Of a stretch of DNA of 64,000 bases, positions 1 to 10,615 are shown in pieces (the stretch's first letter is position 1; every line of letters begins with the position of its first letter). The notes beneath the pieces are model-generated. The model saw only the letters and a list, made by a program, of their open reading frames with translations, was not told the DNA's origin and made no database searches. Source of the DNA: Campylorhamphus procurvoides (taxonomy: Eukaryota > Chordata > Aves > Passeriformes > Dendrocolaptidae); the NCBI GenBank assembly GCA_013396655.1, contig WBMV01003100.1, positions 241 through 64,240 on the forward strand, in the 5' to 3' direction. A program made the position numbers and the translations under genes.

Positions 1-59
1 GTGCCGGGGACGGGGCCGCGGCTCTGCCGCCCCCGCCGACCCCCCGTTCTGCGCCCCAG

Positions 60-131
60 GTGCGGCTCAGTTCCACTCCACGGCACCCCGAGGCTCCCCT
101 GCACCTCGCCGGCTTCCACTTGCCCGCCAAG
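60..131 (+). CDS. NOB1: NOB1 coding exon (first visible)
   Basis: 24 codons in phase 0 between 'gcgccccag' and 'gtacgg'. It encodes the linker that precedes the acidic region in NOB1 (EAPLHLAGFHLPAK at its end). Upstream bases 1-59 are the end of a very GC-rich intron. Confidence 0.9.
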
Positions 132-1894
132 GTACGGAGGGACGGGATGGGATGGGGAAGGGAAGGAAGGCGAGCGGCTCCCCGGAGCCCCAGGCGGGTG
201 AGGGACCCCCAGGCGGGTGAGGGACCCCCAGGCGGGTGAGGGACCCCCAGGTGGGTGAGGGACCCCCGTCCTGTGCCTCCCCAGCACAAACCCCCGGGGA
301 AGGGGCAGCGCCAGCACAGCCCCGAGCACAGCCCGGGCCCCGCGGAGAGCGACCAGTTCAGCTCCTTCCTCTACTGGCGGCCGCCCCTGCCCAGCATCGA
401 GGAGGAGCTGCAGGAGCTGCTGGTAAGACCCGGCACCCCTCCCTGTCCCTGTGGCCCCATTTCTGGGTCTTCCTGAGCCTCCTGTGATGTCCTCTCCTGC
501 CTCCAGAACGCCCAGGCCATCTCTGCCAGCCCTGAGGAGCCCCATAGTGCTGGGGATGGGGACAGTGCTGGCGAGGAGGAAGATGAAGAGGAGAGTGATG
601 ATGAAGGCTGGATAACACCCAGCAACCTGAAGCAGGCCCAGCACGACATGGGGCACTGTGACACATCCCCTGCCGGAGTCCAGGTGGGCTGTGTCACCAC
701 CGACTTTGCCATGCAGGTGAGGCTGGGCTGCTGCAGGGGGGCTGTGGGGGCACATCCAAACCTCCGGGCTGGTTCCACATTGGACGGGGTGGGAGCAGCT
801 CTGTGTCGGCTCCCGGTGTCAGAACCAGCCAGTTCTCTGTCCCAGAGGCCTCTGTGGGGTGTCACCCCTGCCCAGGCTGGCACAGGCCCGGTAACTCCCC
901 CAGTTTCTCTCTCTCCTTGCAGAACGTGCTGCTGCAGATGGGGCTCCATGTGCTGGCAGTGAATGGGATGCTGATCCGCCAGGCCCGGAGCTACATCCTG
1001 CGCTGTCACGGCTGCTTCAGGTAAAGAGAGGGCTTGGGGGTCCTGCTGCTGGGCTGAGCACTGTTCTACGGCCCAGGGAACCTGCTCTGTCCGTGCCTTG
1101 CAGGATCACCTCGGACATGACCAAGGTTTTCTGTCCCCACTGCGGTAACAAGACCCTGAAGAAGGTGGCCGTGAGTGTCAGTGACGATGGGAGCCTCCAC
1201 ATGCACTTCTCCCGCAACCCCAAGGTGCTGAACCCCCGTGGGCTCAGGGTGAGTGCCCGGACAGAGTTAGAGTTAATGAGATGGGAAAAGAGTTCCCAGC
1301 CCATCAAGTCCGCCCTGTGCCCAATCCCCACCTTGTCCTCCAGCCCAGAGCACTGAGTGCCACGGCCAGGTGTTCCTTGGACACCTCCAGGGGTGGAGAC
1401 TCTGAACCTCCCTGGGCAGCCCCTTTCAGTGAGGGAATTCCTCCCCTGGGACCTCAGGGATGGGAGCCTGGCCTGTGGCTGGCAGGTTGGAGGCAATCAA
1501 AGCAAAATTGTGAATGCCCTCGAGGTGTTCTGCGTGACCCCAGGGCTTTTGGGCTTCACTGCTCAGTTCTCCAGAGGCCTGTGGTCCCTCCGAGTCCCAC
1601 GGCTGCCTCCCTCTCTCGTGGCAGTACCCGCTGCCGGCGCCGCAGGGCGGCAAACACGCCAACAACCCCCACCTGGTGGAGGACCAGCGGTTCCCGCAGC
1701 AGCGCCTCTCCCGCAAGGCCCGGCAGAAAACCAACGTGTTCCACCCCGACTACCTGGCCGGAGTGTCCCCGTTTGCCGAGCACGACGTGCACAGCCGGGC
1801 CGCCAACCTGCACATCCGGGACACCGCGCTGGGCGCCGGCCGGCGCCGCCTCAACCCCAACGCTGTCGCCAGGAAGTTTGGGAAGGGGAGGTGA
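60..1894 (+). CDS. NOB1: NOB1, 20S pre-rRNA endonuclease, C-terminal three quarters (6 exons; 5' part outside window)
   Basis: NOB1 cuts the 3' end of 18S rRNA (site 3/D) in late pre-40S particles. The coding segments are 60-131, 285-422, 507-716, 923-1020, 1104-1248 and 1625-1894. Every junction is GT-AG and the phases agree, giving 310 residues ending in TGA; vertebrate NOB1 is about 412 residues, so roughly 100 residues with the catalytic PIN aspartates lie left of the window. Visible in order: EAPLHLAGFHLP, an acidic tract (GEEEDEEESDDEGW), the conserved ITPSNLKQ segment, a four-cysteine zinc ribbon (CHGC ... CPHC), the HMHFSRNPKVLNPRG block and a basic tail (AGRRRLNPNA). Introns are only 83 to 376 bases and GC-rich. 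The gene converges on NFAT5. Identity rests on remembered family sequence and is very secure. Confidence 0.97.
186..267 (+). repeat. 19-bp minisatellite in a NOB1 intron
   Basis: Four copies of a 19-base unit, ccccaggcgggtgagggac, in tandem; the phase marker 'agggac' recurs at 201, 220, 239 and 258. The last copy has one C-to-T change. It fills about half of the 153-base intron between exons 60-131 and 285-422 and ends 18 bases before the acceptor. Each unit carries a 'gggtgag' that resembles a 5' splice site. Confidence 0.92.
285..422 (+). CDS. NOB1: NOB1 coding exon (second visible)
   Basis: 46 codons in phase 0, acceptor 'cctccccag', donor 'gtaaga'. The first half is a low-conservation Pro/His/Gln-rich linker. 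The second half, ESDQFSSFLYWRPPLP then IEEELQELL, matches the family's FSSFxFWRxPLP segment. Confidence 0.93.
507..716 (+). CDS. NOB1: NOB1 coding exon (acidic tract and ITPSN segment)
   Basis: 70 codons in phase 0, acceptor 'ctgcctccag', donor 'gtgagg'. It contains the glutamate/aspartate run typical of NOB1, followed by GWITPSNLKQ and GCVTTDFAMQ, which lead into the zinc-ribbon exon. Confidence 0.95.
923..1020 (+). CDS. NOB1: NOB1 coding exon (first half of zinc ribbon)
   Basis: 32 codons plus two bases (AG), with the arginine codon split AG|G across the intron. It encodes NVLLQMGLHVLAVNGMLIR and ends RCHGCF, the first two zinc-binding cysteines. Confidence 0.96.
1104..1248 (+). CDS. NOB1: NOB1 coding exon (second half of zinc ribbon)
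   Basis: One base completing Arg plus 48 codons, donor 'gtgagt'. The second cysteine pair is CPHCGNKTLKK, followed by the strongly conserved HFSRNPKVLNPRGLR block. Confidence 0.96.
1258..1430 (-). mobile_element. CR1 LINE 3' fragment in the last NOB1 intron
   Basis: It shares phrases with the copy at 21143-21330, such as 'tgtgcccaatccccacctt', 'ccagcccagag' and 'acctccagg', and the 'ctccctggg' run. The orientation is inferred from that copy, whose 'atagaatcacagagtcattt' tail lies on the left. The tail itself is degraded here. It takes up almost half of the 376-base intron. Confidence 0.75.
1625..1894 (+). CDS. NOB1: NOB1 terminal coding exon
   Basis: 89 codons and TGA, acceptor 'cgtggcag'. 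It contains PHLVEDQRFPQQRLS, KARQKTNVF, DYLAGVSPF and the basic tail LGAGRRRLNPN. The end KFGKGR resembles the lysine-rich end of other vertebrate NOB1 proteins. Confidence 0.96.
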   Translation, partial: YPLPAPQGGKHANNPHLVEDQRFPQQRLSRKARQKTNVFHPDYLAGVSPFAEHDVHSRAANLHIRDTALGAGRRRLNPNAVARKFGKGR

Positions 1895-2129
1895 CGGGCA
1901 GGACGTGGCCCCCACCTGCAGCACCCACCTGCCCAGGGGGTACAATGGCTCTGGGAGAGTGAGGACTCTCCCAGGCCTGGGAGCAGCCTGGACTGTACCT
2001 TCCCTGCTCTGCTGGTGCCCAGAGCGTCTGTGACTGGGGGTGACAGTCCCTGGGTTTGGGGGGGGCCCAGCCAGGGTTGGGGGTGCGGTGGTGCCTCCCC
2101 TCTTCAGCCCCTGGCAACAGCTGCATCCC

Positions 2130-2135
2130 AATAAA
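2130..2135 (+). terminator. NOB1: NOB1 poly(A) signal AATAAA
   Basis: AATAAA lies 236 bases after the NOB1 stop, in 'gcatcccaataaacacaaaa'. It is followed about 25 bases on by 'ggcttggtcttgtttcggtgg', a plausible GU-rich downstream element. The 3'UTR therefore spans roughly 1895-2155. Confidence 0.88.
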
Positions 2136-2155
2136 CACAAAACTCTGTAGCCCCA

Positions 2156-2985
2156 TGGCTTGGTCTTGTTTCGGTGGCTGCCTGTGCCAGGGTGAGCCTT
2201 CCTCTGAGCCTTGAGATAAAGGGGAGGGAGGGAGTTGCTCGGGTGCTTTGTCCAATGGCCCCACCGTGGCATTAACAAGGGCGAGGACAACGAGCTCCAG
2301 AAGAACAAAAGCCTGTGGTAGGAGATTGTGTTCCACCCTAGCACTGCCAATGCCCAGGGCTGAAGGGGGAGGCCCTGGGGGAAAGCTTTTTGGATAAATT
2401 TGCTGAAATCTTTCAAAATTATGAGATTCCCAGTACTAGATGCAGCCCCTGCTCCTGGAGAGCTCATGGGTTGCAGGGTGGGATCAAGAATGGGGGACCC
2501 AGCAGGGCCTCCCCAGCCCCAGGACATTTTTAGTATGTTGTCATGGATACCCCAAAGATGTAGATAAAGGGAATAAGGTAACACACCCCACATTCCTGCT
2601 GGGGAGGTGGCAGCTTTCACCACCTTGGCTTTGGACTCCTGGCTTCACCTGCCTGGGGCAGAACAGCCCCAACCACCCTGAGGGAGATTCTGCATCTCAG
2701 TCCCTCAAGACAGAATCCTAGGCTGTGGAAGCAATTCCCTTGGCTACAATTTGCAGGCTGGGCTGGGCAGCCCCACCAGGGGTTACTGGGCGACTCCACA
2801 CCACAAAGTCAAGGGGAGAAGCTGGGATGTGACTCCAAAGTGCCCTTCCTTACATAACAGCTGCAGCAGGACACAGCTCCCAACCAGCACCAGATTGTTC
2901 CCAGCTGGACCATCCCACTCTGCTGAGTGGAGCTTCCTCCTGGCAGGGGGAAGATGCCCTTGGAAAAACCACCACAAGACTTGAC
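2156..2985. other. Intergenic spacer between convergent NOB1 and NFAT5 3' ends
   Basis: About 830 bases with no exon-like sequence, no long reading frame and no recognisable repeat. Human has NQO1 between NFAT5 and NOB1; nothing resembling it is present, and the space is too small for it. GC content falls from the NOB1 side towards the NFAT5 side. Confidence 0.7.
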
Positions 2986-3009
2986 ACTGCAAATGAAAAC
3001 TTTCATCAT

Positions 3010-3015
3010 TTTATT
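3010..3015 (-). terminator. NFAT5: NFAT5 distal poly(A) signal AATAAA
   Basis: Read on the minus strand, 'gagaataaaatgatg' is followed within 20-50 bases by 'cttgtggtggtttttcc', a GU/U-rich downstream element. Cleavage would fall near 2985-2995. Another A-rich AATAAA lies at about 3088 in 'ttttttttattttttaat'. Confidence 0.72.
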
Positions 3016-4044
3016 CTCGACTGCAGCTGTTTACAGAAATATAGTTGCGAGTATACAAATGTCCCAATAGAAGCAAAATATGTTTTTTTTATTTTTTAAT
3101 ATTCAACAAGTTATCACAGGAGAGCTAAAAACATAGATGCAAATAAAATATCCCCTCATAGACAAACTGAAAACACTGGGAATCAGTGCTTGGAAAACCC
3201 CACCTACGAAAGCCATATACACAGAACTGCACGAAGGAGTATCTGGTGCTACTTTCACATTGCAGGACACAGAAGAGGCAGCTCAGCGGTGGACGGTGCC
3301 CCCAGAACCTGCAACACCTGCAGACAGGTGAGGAGGCGGCCAGAGGTGCAGCCAGGAATGGAGGTCGGAGCTCTGCTGTGAAGGGGTTGGAGTTTACTCA
3401 GCATCAGCTCAGATGGAAAGAGTTCAATTTATTTACCCAGAATAAAAGAGCTTCAGGAATACTGCAGGCTGCTAAGGATACTGCAACGTGATCCAAGTTC
3501 TGCAACACCAAAAGAGCCACTTTCAAACAAAGCTCCCTCTAGGCACTGTTACCCCGAAGAGTTCTTGGCCAGGGTCACTCAGGTCAGGCCATTCCCAGCT
3601 CCCAGGGAGCAGCTCCAGGGCCCAAAATGAAGCCAAAGCCATTTACCTGTAGCCTATATACAGGGCCCTTCCCTAATCCCAGGCCTGAGGCAAACACATG
3701 CAGCTGGAATGTTTCACAGTGGCTACTGGGCACGGGAGCCTGGGAAACCTGAACCTCGGATTCCTCACCCCATCCCCGATCAGGGTATGTCATTGGGTGA
3801 TTTAATAAACTAACAGCTAAAAGGAAAGGGCAGAGATTAGCCCTGCAAACTCCAAGAGAAGAAATAAGGATATTGGCTGTTGGCAGGGTGGAGATTTGGT
3901 AAAACCTGGACCAGAACAGCAATGGCTGATCCAGCTCATGTCAAATTCCAGTGGAACACACTGGATTTGGTATGAAAAGTCACAGTGGACACAATATTGA
4001 TTTTAGGACCTGGATTCTATGGCACGAAGCTGTGCCAGGGCAGG

Positions 4045-4243
4045 GTTAGGTTGGATCTCAGGGAAAGGTTCTTTCCCCAGAGGGTGGTGGGCACTGAACA
4101 GGCTCCCCAGGGCCAGAGCTCCGGGAGGGTTTGGACAACAGGACAGGGACAGGGTGGGATTGTTGGGGTGTCTGTGCAGGGCCAGGAGTTGGACTGGATG
4201 ATCCATGGGGGTCCCTTCCAGCTCAGCATATTCTGGGATTTTT
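4045..4243 (+). mobile_element. CR1 LINE 3' fragment in NFAT5 3'UTR (antisense to NFAT5)
   Basis: Runs from 'ggttggatctcagggaaagg' through 'ttggactggatgatccatgg' to 'tattctgggatt', the usual order of a CR1 3' end in plus orientation. It is more diverged than the copies at 9555 and 11250. Confidence 0.8.
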
Positions 4244-4892
4244 GGGGTTTACCTGTGAGGAATCAGCACAAGACAGCAGATCTTGCACAGCCAAAATCCA
4301 AGGGGAGCTTCACTGGCTTTCAAGGAGTTCTCTTGACACTGACTGTTGCAGCATCAATTCAGATAAAAATGATACTTTACAGACTGCTGTCCCTATGGGA
4401 ATAAAGAGGAATGGCAGAGGAAGCTGCTTCTCTATGACCCAACACAACCAGCTGAGCAACAGGGCCCCTCTGCTACACAACGACCGCCAACATTCCCTGT
4501 CTGCATGAGCTGCTGGGAGACTGGGAATGGGAAAGGTCCTGCAGGGACTCAAGGGAAGCCAGAGAGGAGCTCAGGATGCAGGAAGCCTGTGCTGCTGCCC
4601 CTCCTGAGCCCACCCTCAGACAGGCCTCCACCTGCCTGTCAGTTCTAACCTAAACCACATCTGCAAGTATTAATAAAAATATATAAAAATACAAAAGTGG
4701 CCACAGCTGTTCCAACCCATGGATTTCAGTGACATTCACAAGCAAAGCCAGTTTTGGAGCCACGTTACCAACTGAGAGGTGCTGAGACAGCTACTCATAA
4801 GTGACTACAAAAACCTCCTACTAAGGAAAAGGAATATTATTTCATGTTTATAAAAATGCAAATATAACAGTATTCTACGCATGTGTCTAATT

Positions 4893-4950
4893 ATTTATAT
4901 ATAATAGATATGACTCCTCTATATACATATATATAATCCTAGAATATACA
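4893..4950. repeat. TA-rich low-complexity tract in NFAT5 3'UTR
   Basis: Contains 'tatttatatataatagatat' and 'tatacatatatataatcc'. It is simple AT sequence on both strands and part of the NFAT5 mRNA 3'UTR. It is adjacent to a Pumilio-type octamer at 4960-4967. Confidence 0.7.
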
Positions 4951-4959
4951 GGCAGTGCA

Positions 4960-4967
4960 TATTTACA
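4960..4967 (-). promoter_or_regulatory. Candidate Pumilio response element in NFAT5 3'UTR
   Basis: The minus strand reads TGTAAATA, a match to the PUF-family consensus TGTANATA, inside the NFAT5 3'UTR beside an AU-rich tract. One octamer match in 7.6 kb of AT-rich RNA may be chance. Confidence 0.35.
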
Positions 4968-5755
4968 TTCCTATACAGATTGTGAGAGAGGAAAAGCCCC
5001 TCCTCCTGTGTAACCCCCCTACTCCACTAGAGCATTTTGTAAGTTCCTTTTTACAGGAGTTCACCCCCTGCTGTACTTCTCCTTGTATCTAAACCCATTT
5101 CCAACCTTAATGCTCTCACTCATCCTGGAGAAGTGGGCACAGGCTCCCTGCTCAGGGCATCACAACTGGCTTAACTGGGCTGAGCACAAACACAAAGTGC
5201 TCACAGTCTGCCCCAAAAGACTAATTAAACCCAAATTACAACAAAACCCCTGAACAAACACAGCATTTCAGTGCTGTTTCCTTTTAGCTTCTAAAGAATA
5301 GAGCTGTCCCAGTCCTCTGGACCACAAAACCTACTGACTCCTTGAAAGTTAGTTTTGCACTAATGAGAAGTCACCAGTGATCAATATGTCCTCTTCTCAC
5401 CTTCCACCTACAGCTCAGAGCATGCCAAGCAATTCCCTCTCCTCATTCAAGCTTCTCTCACTCAGTTCCATGTCTGTGCTCCCTGTACTTCTCTCCTGAA
5501 ATGCCCCTGGAAAAGAAACCCAATAGTTTGCCAAGCAGAGGCACAAGAAAACAAAGAAATAAAAAAGGAATAAAAATCTATTCAGACACATTTTCCTTTT
5601 AGAAATCAGATTCTAAACCAAAATCTCAATAGACACTTTAAAAAATAAAGTTGTAACTTATGCAAATGAGGGGAACATCCACTGACACAGCTGCACAGAC
5701 TTGGCACTTCCAGTAAAAAACCTGCCCAAGTTACGTTTAACTGCTCAGGCCTTAT

Positions 5756-5761
5756 TTTATT
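5756..5761 (-). terminator. NFAT5: Candidate proximal poly(A) signal in NFAT5 3'UTR
   Basis: AATAAA on the minus strand in 'ttccaataaaataaggcc'. Using it would shorten the 3'UTR to about 4.9 kb. Downstream sequence on the minus strand is not strongly GU-rich, so use is uncertain. Confidence 0.35.
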
Positions 5762-7530
5762 GGAAATTCAACATCCACCTCAGAACTGCCAGCCTGGAAT
5801 TGCTTCTTGAACTAGATTTGTGTTAAAATAAGAGCAAAGTGTTTGGCTCACTAGAAGATCAGGCAGTGAGGGGGAAATTAATAGCAACTTGCTAACTAAG
5901 CACAAAGCACCAGTAACTCCCTGCCAGAGGGGATGTTCAGCTAAAACTGTGCACTGAGTGTTCGGGGTGTGATTTTTGTGTTCCTGTGCACACTCACAGT
6001 GTAAAAGTGGCCAAGAAAACATGTGAGGACATGGGGCTGTGCCTGGCAGGTTCCTCACCCTAAATCCTCACCTGTGCCCACAGACCATGCTCTGGGACCC
6101 CGCAGGGATGCTGGATTTACAGAGACTAAAACCTCAGGATCTTCTTTCCCAGCCAAAGGAATGCCAGCACTCTGTGTGCTCCCAGAAAGCAGAGGGGAAA
6201 ACACAGGAATCAAACAGAGCAGATTAAGTTCCACTGACCAATCTCAGCCACTTAAATTACAGAAATAAATGCTCAGGACTCTAGTAAAACAGAGGTGTGG
6301 CTCTTCTGACATTCTGCAGCCTGTCCTTCAGCTCTTTTTTGGCTGATCCAACCCCTCCATCCTCTTGAACAGCTCTGAGCGTGCACCAACCGCTGAGTGA
6401 CCTCTTCAGCCACAGAGAAATACTTTTTGTAACCAAATCACATGTTCAAAGTGTTGTACATTTAAACATTGACCTAAAATGAACAGGTAAATTTAACACG
6501 AGGAAAGGAAGATGTTTCCAGAAGGGAAAACTGGGATAGCACAGCCCTTGGTTGGTTTGTTTTGTACATTTTTCCCTCTTCTCTTCACAAGAGATCTCAA
6601 ACAAACCCACAATTCAAACACACCCTTCCCTGGAGCTGTGGTGGTCCTGGGATGAGGTTCTCTTCTGGACACCCATCCTGTTCCATGGAGAATTGGTCCC
6701 TGGTGACTTGGCACTGACCAACGTACAGATACACCCCGCGGGGACAACAAACACACTGAAGCAGCACCGAGTGAACTCATCATTCCTGTCACCTCTTCTG
6801 TGTGACGGCCCCAGGTGACACCCAACAGCCTGTCCTGGGACATGGGTCCTGCAAACACCGCCAGCTCCTTTCCCAGTAACTGGCTATGGACATCCACATT
6901 CCTCTGGAAGCTGTTCCAGTCCACAGTTCTCAGCCTGCACCCCACACAGCATTTGGTCACTGCTGGGAGGCTGTTCCCGTGTCATGAACCACTACAAGAT
7001 GTTGTTAATATTTTGTCTTAGCAGGGGAAAAAACCAAACAAACCCACAGAAAGAAAAGGCCTGGTTTGGACTAAAGCAGCTCTGGACATGATGCAGCAGG
7101 GAATTTGTTTTGTTGTGATTAAAATTTTCAACGTTTGAGCATAATTATAAATTAAGAGTTAAAACACAGAGGCGCTAATAATAAAATATTAAATAGGCAA
7201 TGAGAGTGGAGCAAAGCTGAATGGCTCATTCTGAGGGAAACCCCGATATTTCATATTTTATATAACCTTAAATGCCTCTGGATTTCCTTCCCAGATTGTG
7301 AGTGAGGGACACACTGAACACAGAGCGAAGCTTCTCATGGCCAGCTGGACCAGCACTGCCTGATGGAATGGCGAGAGATGAACACGTTATTTATGTTGCA
7401 AAAAGTACTTAAATACTCAATAAAGACATAACAAACCCCACCCCACCCCACTGTTATCAGACGCCACGTTGTGGTAGAACATCAGACAAACTCACAAATT
7501 TACCACAAAAATGTGTGGCAAAAAGAATAT

Positions 7531-7565
7531 TTTATATATATGTATATATATAAATTTTTAATATT
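7531..7565. repeat. TA microsatellite in NFAT5 3'UTR
   Basis: 'ttttatatatatgtatatatataaattttt' with further AT-rich flank. Low-complexity, likely polymorphic. Confidence 0.75.
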
Positions 7566-9554
7566 TATGCCAATGTACTCACTCAGTACAAATAGCAAAA
7601 TAGTTATACCATTTCCTAAATACAAAATATAGCTTTCCAAAAAAATGAAACACACATTAGATATAAACCATCCAAAACTTGAACGATTGAAAACTGTATT
7701 CAAAATTAAATGACCCAGAGCAGGTCTCTTTCTGAAAAGTTCCCTTCATATCGGCAAGAAGCCTTACTACTGAAAACGTAATTCAATGCCTCTCAATGAG
7801 AGAGAGAGAGACAGAAAGAGAAAGTGAACATCGTGACAGACCCACAAACGGGGGAAATCCAGGAAAACCAACGAAAACTACACGGCTCAACTACACACAC
7901 GAGTTAAGGGGAAAACACACAGTAAACGGACTCGAGGAACTTAAAAAAAAAAACATTTACAGACTGTTCTTTTGTTATTTCAAATAACAAAAATGGAAAA
8001 TGACGTGATACCAACTACACACTACGAGGTGTTATAGCCACCCAGGGAGCAGAGGAGCAACACGGATCTGAACGAGGCTGTAGTGAGAGATCACAAACTG
8101 CCCGAGAGTTGAAGCACCCAAAAAATTCACATGCCTCACAATACACCTGCATGGTCTGGAGTGGGTTGTTTTTACATTCGGTAACATCAATCAGTGATTT
8201 ATTTCTGAATAACAAACATGACAATCTAGAAACCAGACTTGGGGCTTGGTGGTAGAAAAAGGAAAAAATCACTTCAGAACTGCAACGAGCTCCACGTGCT
8301 ACAAAGATGCAACAGCTCGGGATGAAGTGATGTTTTAAGAAGGCTTAAAAATGATGCAATTTGCCCCCTACTTGGAGTAAAGTCAAGCTGAAGATTTCCA
8401 TCAGTCACAACCGGAAAATGGCAGGTTAAGGGGGATTCCTGCATCTAGAGGGTGGTGAAGAAATTGCTTCCTCCCTCCTTACTCCTTGATTATCTGTCAA
8501 AGCTTCTACTGACTAAGCAATTTACTGCCAAAGATTCCTAAAAGCTGCTTCTGAGCTTTAAAGCCAGTAGGATATTTACGTCTTTTTTAAAAAAAAACCC
8601 AGAATGTGAAACTGAAGGAGAAACAGGAAACCATGGAAAGAATGAAAGGGAGAAGGCTGGTTTGGGAACAACTAATGAAACTTTACAGAGCTCTAACCCA
8701 TCAGTCAGAGTGAGAGACATGGAGGAGTTCCTTCCCCAGACAGAATGTTCTTTTCAAGCTGGAGGTGTTTTAGAGGAGAAGATTTGAAAAGCAATTGGAA
8801 GTTCTCCTTCATTTCTTCATTTTGCAGTCACCAAACCCTTGCTCTATGTACAGTTCCACACAGGAGATGTGGGAAATTGTTAATCCCATTCTCAGATAGG
8901 AATTGCCCACCTCTGGCTATCTACAGCAGCAATTCTCTGCTTGGTTATATCAGTATATGCAATTAATAAATCGTGGATTTGGCTCTCCCACTCCATGTCA
9001 ATTGTGAGATCCCTTCACCTACTGACAGCTGAGTCACAGCTCGTGGCAGAGGGAACTGCTGTTCCTGCTTCACGAGCTTTCCTAGGTAAAAGAGGGGATG
9101 TGAAGAAGGAAAAGGAGGGAAAAAGTAAACACGGTAACATGGATTCCTTCTAACAACAATAATAACTGACCAGATATGCTTTAAATTCCAAGAGCCCCCA
9201 CTGTAATGAGGTTTAGGAACCTGGTAACAGCCCAATCCCATGCCCCAGTAACACAAAGCATAACTCCTCAGCATTATTGGCACTACAGAGCCCAAATTCC
9301 ATGGCTGTGGCCCCAGGTCTGCCACTGGCCACGTGTGTACTCTTTAGAGAGGGTCACTCTTCCACAGAAGCAATCGGCTCCACGCAGCCTAGTCCAGAGT
9401 TGGAAGGTCTGAGAGAATCTGGGTAATCGTTGCTTTTTCTCTTTGCAGAATTTCTGCAGGGGTAAACAAGCAGAGAAGTCAAGCGTAACTAACTACAGTC
9501 ATCCTCTTACTGCTGTGGAATGCCTTCATCTTCCAAGTATTCCTCATGGGCAGC

Positions 9555-9937
9555 CACAAGCTGAGGGTGAGCAGCAAGAGAAGGCTTTGTGGAGACCTTA
9601 GAGCCCCTTCCAGAACCCAAAGGGGGCTTCCAAATGAGCTGGAAAGGGACTTTGGACAAGGGCCTGAAGTGACAGGACAATAGGGAATGTCCTTAAGCTG
9701 AGGGAAGGCAGGGTTAGATCAGATATTAGGAAGAAATTCTTGGCTGTGAGGGTGGTGAGGCCATGGCATAGGTTCCCAGAGAAGCTGTGGCTGCCCCATC
9801 CCTGGAAGTGTCCAAGGCCAGGTTGGATGGGGCTTGGAGCAATCTGGGATACTGGAAGGTGTCCCTGCCCATGGCAGGTGGTGGGATGAGATGAGCTCTA
9901 AGGTCCCCTCCAGTCCAAACCATTCCATGATCAAACA
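9555..9937 (+). mobile_element. CR1 LINE 3' fragment in NFAT5 3'UTR (antisense to NFAT5)
   Basis: About 380 bases. The order is 'agagccccttccagaaccc', 'aagaaattcttggctgtgag', 'ccctggaagtgtccaaggcc', 'tgtccctgcccatggcagg', 'accattccatgatc', which is the typical avian CR1 3' end in plus orientation. One of the longest copies in the window. Confidence 0.92.
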
Positions 9938-10615
9938 ACCCCCTTTAATTTAAAAAATTACACGTATCACTTAAGTGAAACTCAGGGATTTAACCAGAGC
10001 AGAGTTAAACACCACAGGCTATACCAGATTCCAGACTCCTGGTTCCTGGTGCTCACTTGTAGTCAAAGTCTCCTTCCCTCCTCTGAAAAATGCACCTTCC
10101 AAAAGCAGGATGTTTCCCAGTAACAGCTGATAGTGTCAGCTCATTTCTAGCACAGCCTCAGCCTGTGGCACACTCTGGTCCTGCTGTACTCCACCAAAAC
10201 TTGCTTTCACATTACATTATTATAACCCAGGGGACAAGTTCAGAACAGTTCAGACTTGAGGTGTTATTTACTCAGTAATTTTGAAATTTTTAACTGCAGT
10301 CATATTTCATACCGCTTTGATGTGCCAAGCTGTCAGTGATCCACTCTCCAAAATACCAGACTGTGACAGCAGATGACAAGACACAGGAAAAGTGAACAAC
10401 AGGCCCAGTCTCAACCAACTGTTTCATACAAATTCTGACCTCTGACTTGGTTTAATAACTTCATTCTGGTATTACAGTCTTAATTCAGCATCACTGGTGT
10501 TTTAGCTGACCTCTTAAAGCACAGTCCTACACCCCAAGGTAAAAGTGCACTGTGCAAAAGCACCCGTGTGGCCGGACAGGACCCAGACACCCAACCTCAC
10601 CACTTACTTGCCAGA

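Larger units (their letters stand above)
2990..10615 (-). other. NFAT5: NFAT5 3' untranslated region
   Basis: The NFAT5 stop codon is at 10616-10618 and the best distal poly(A) signal at 3010-3015, which leaves a 3'UTR of about 7.6 kb. That agrees with the very long 3'UTR known for vertebrate NFAT5. It is AT-rich with TA-rich stretches (4893-4950, 7531-7565), a purine-rich AG tract (7795-7825) and two CR1 fragments in antisense orientation. I see no splice signals pairing across it. That the whole stretch is one exon is inferred from the family, not proven by sequence. Confidence 0.75.

Noticed and set aside
1281..2033. 250-codon plus frame over the last NOB1 intron and exon, and the 355-codon minus frame 1556-2623
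   Set aside because: Shadows of the GC-rich NOB1 terminal exon and its 3' flank in wrong frames; the true frame gives the NOB1 C-terminus.
6493..6960. 155-codon minus-strand frame in the NFAT5 3'UTR
   Set aside because: No recognisable domain; frames of this length are expected by chance in 64 kb, and it lies in the mRNA 3'UTR.
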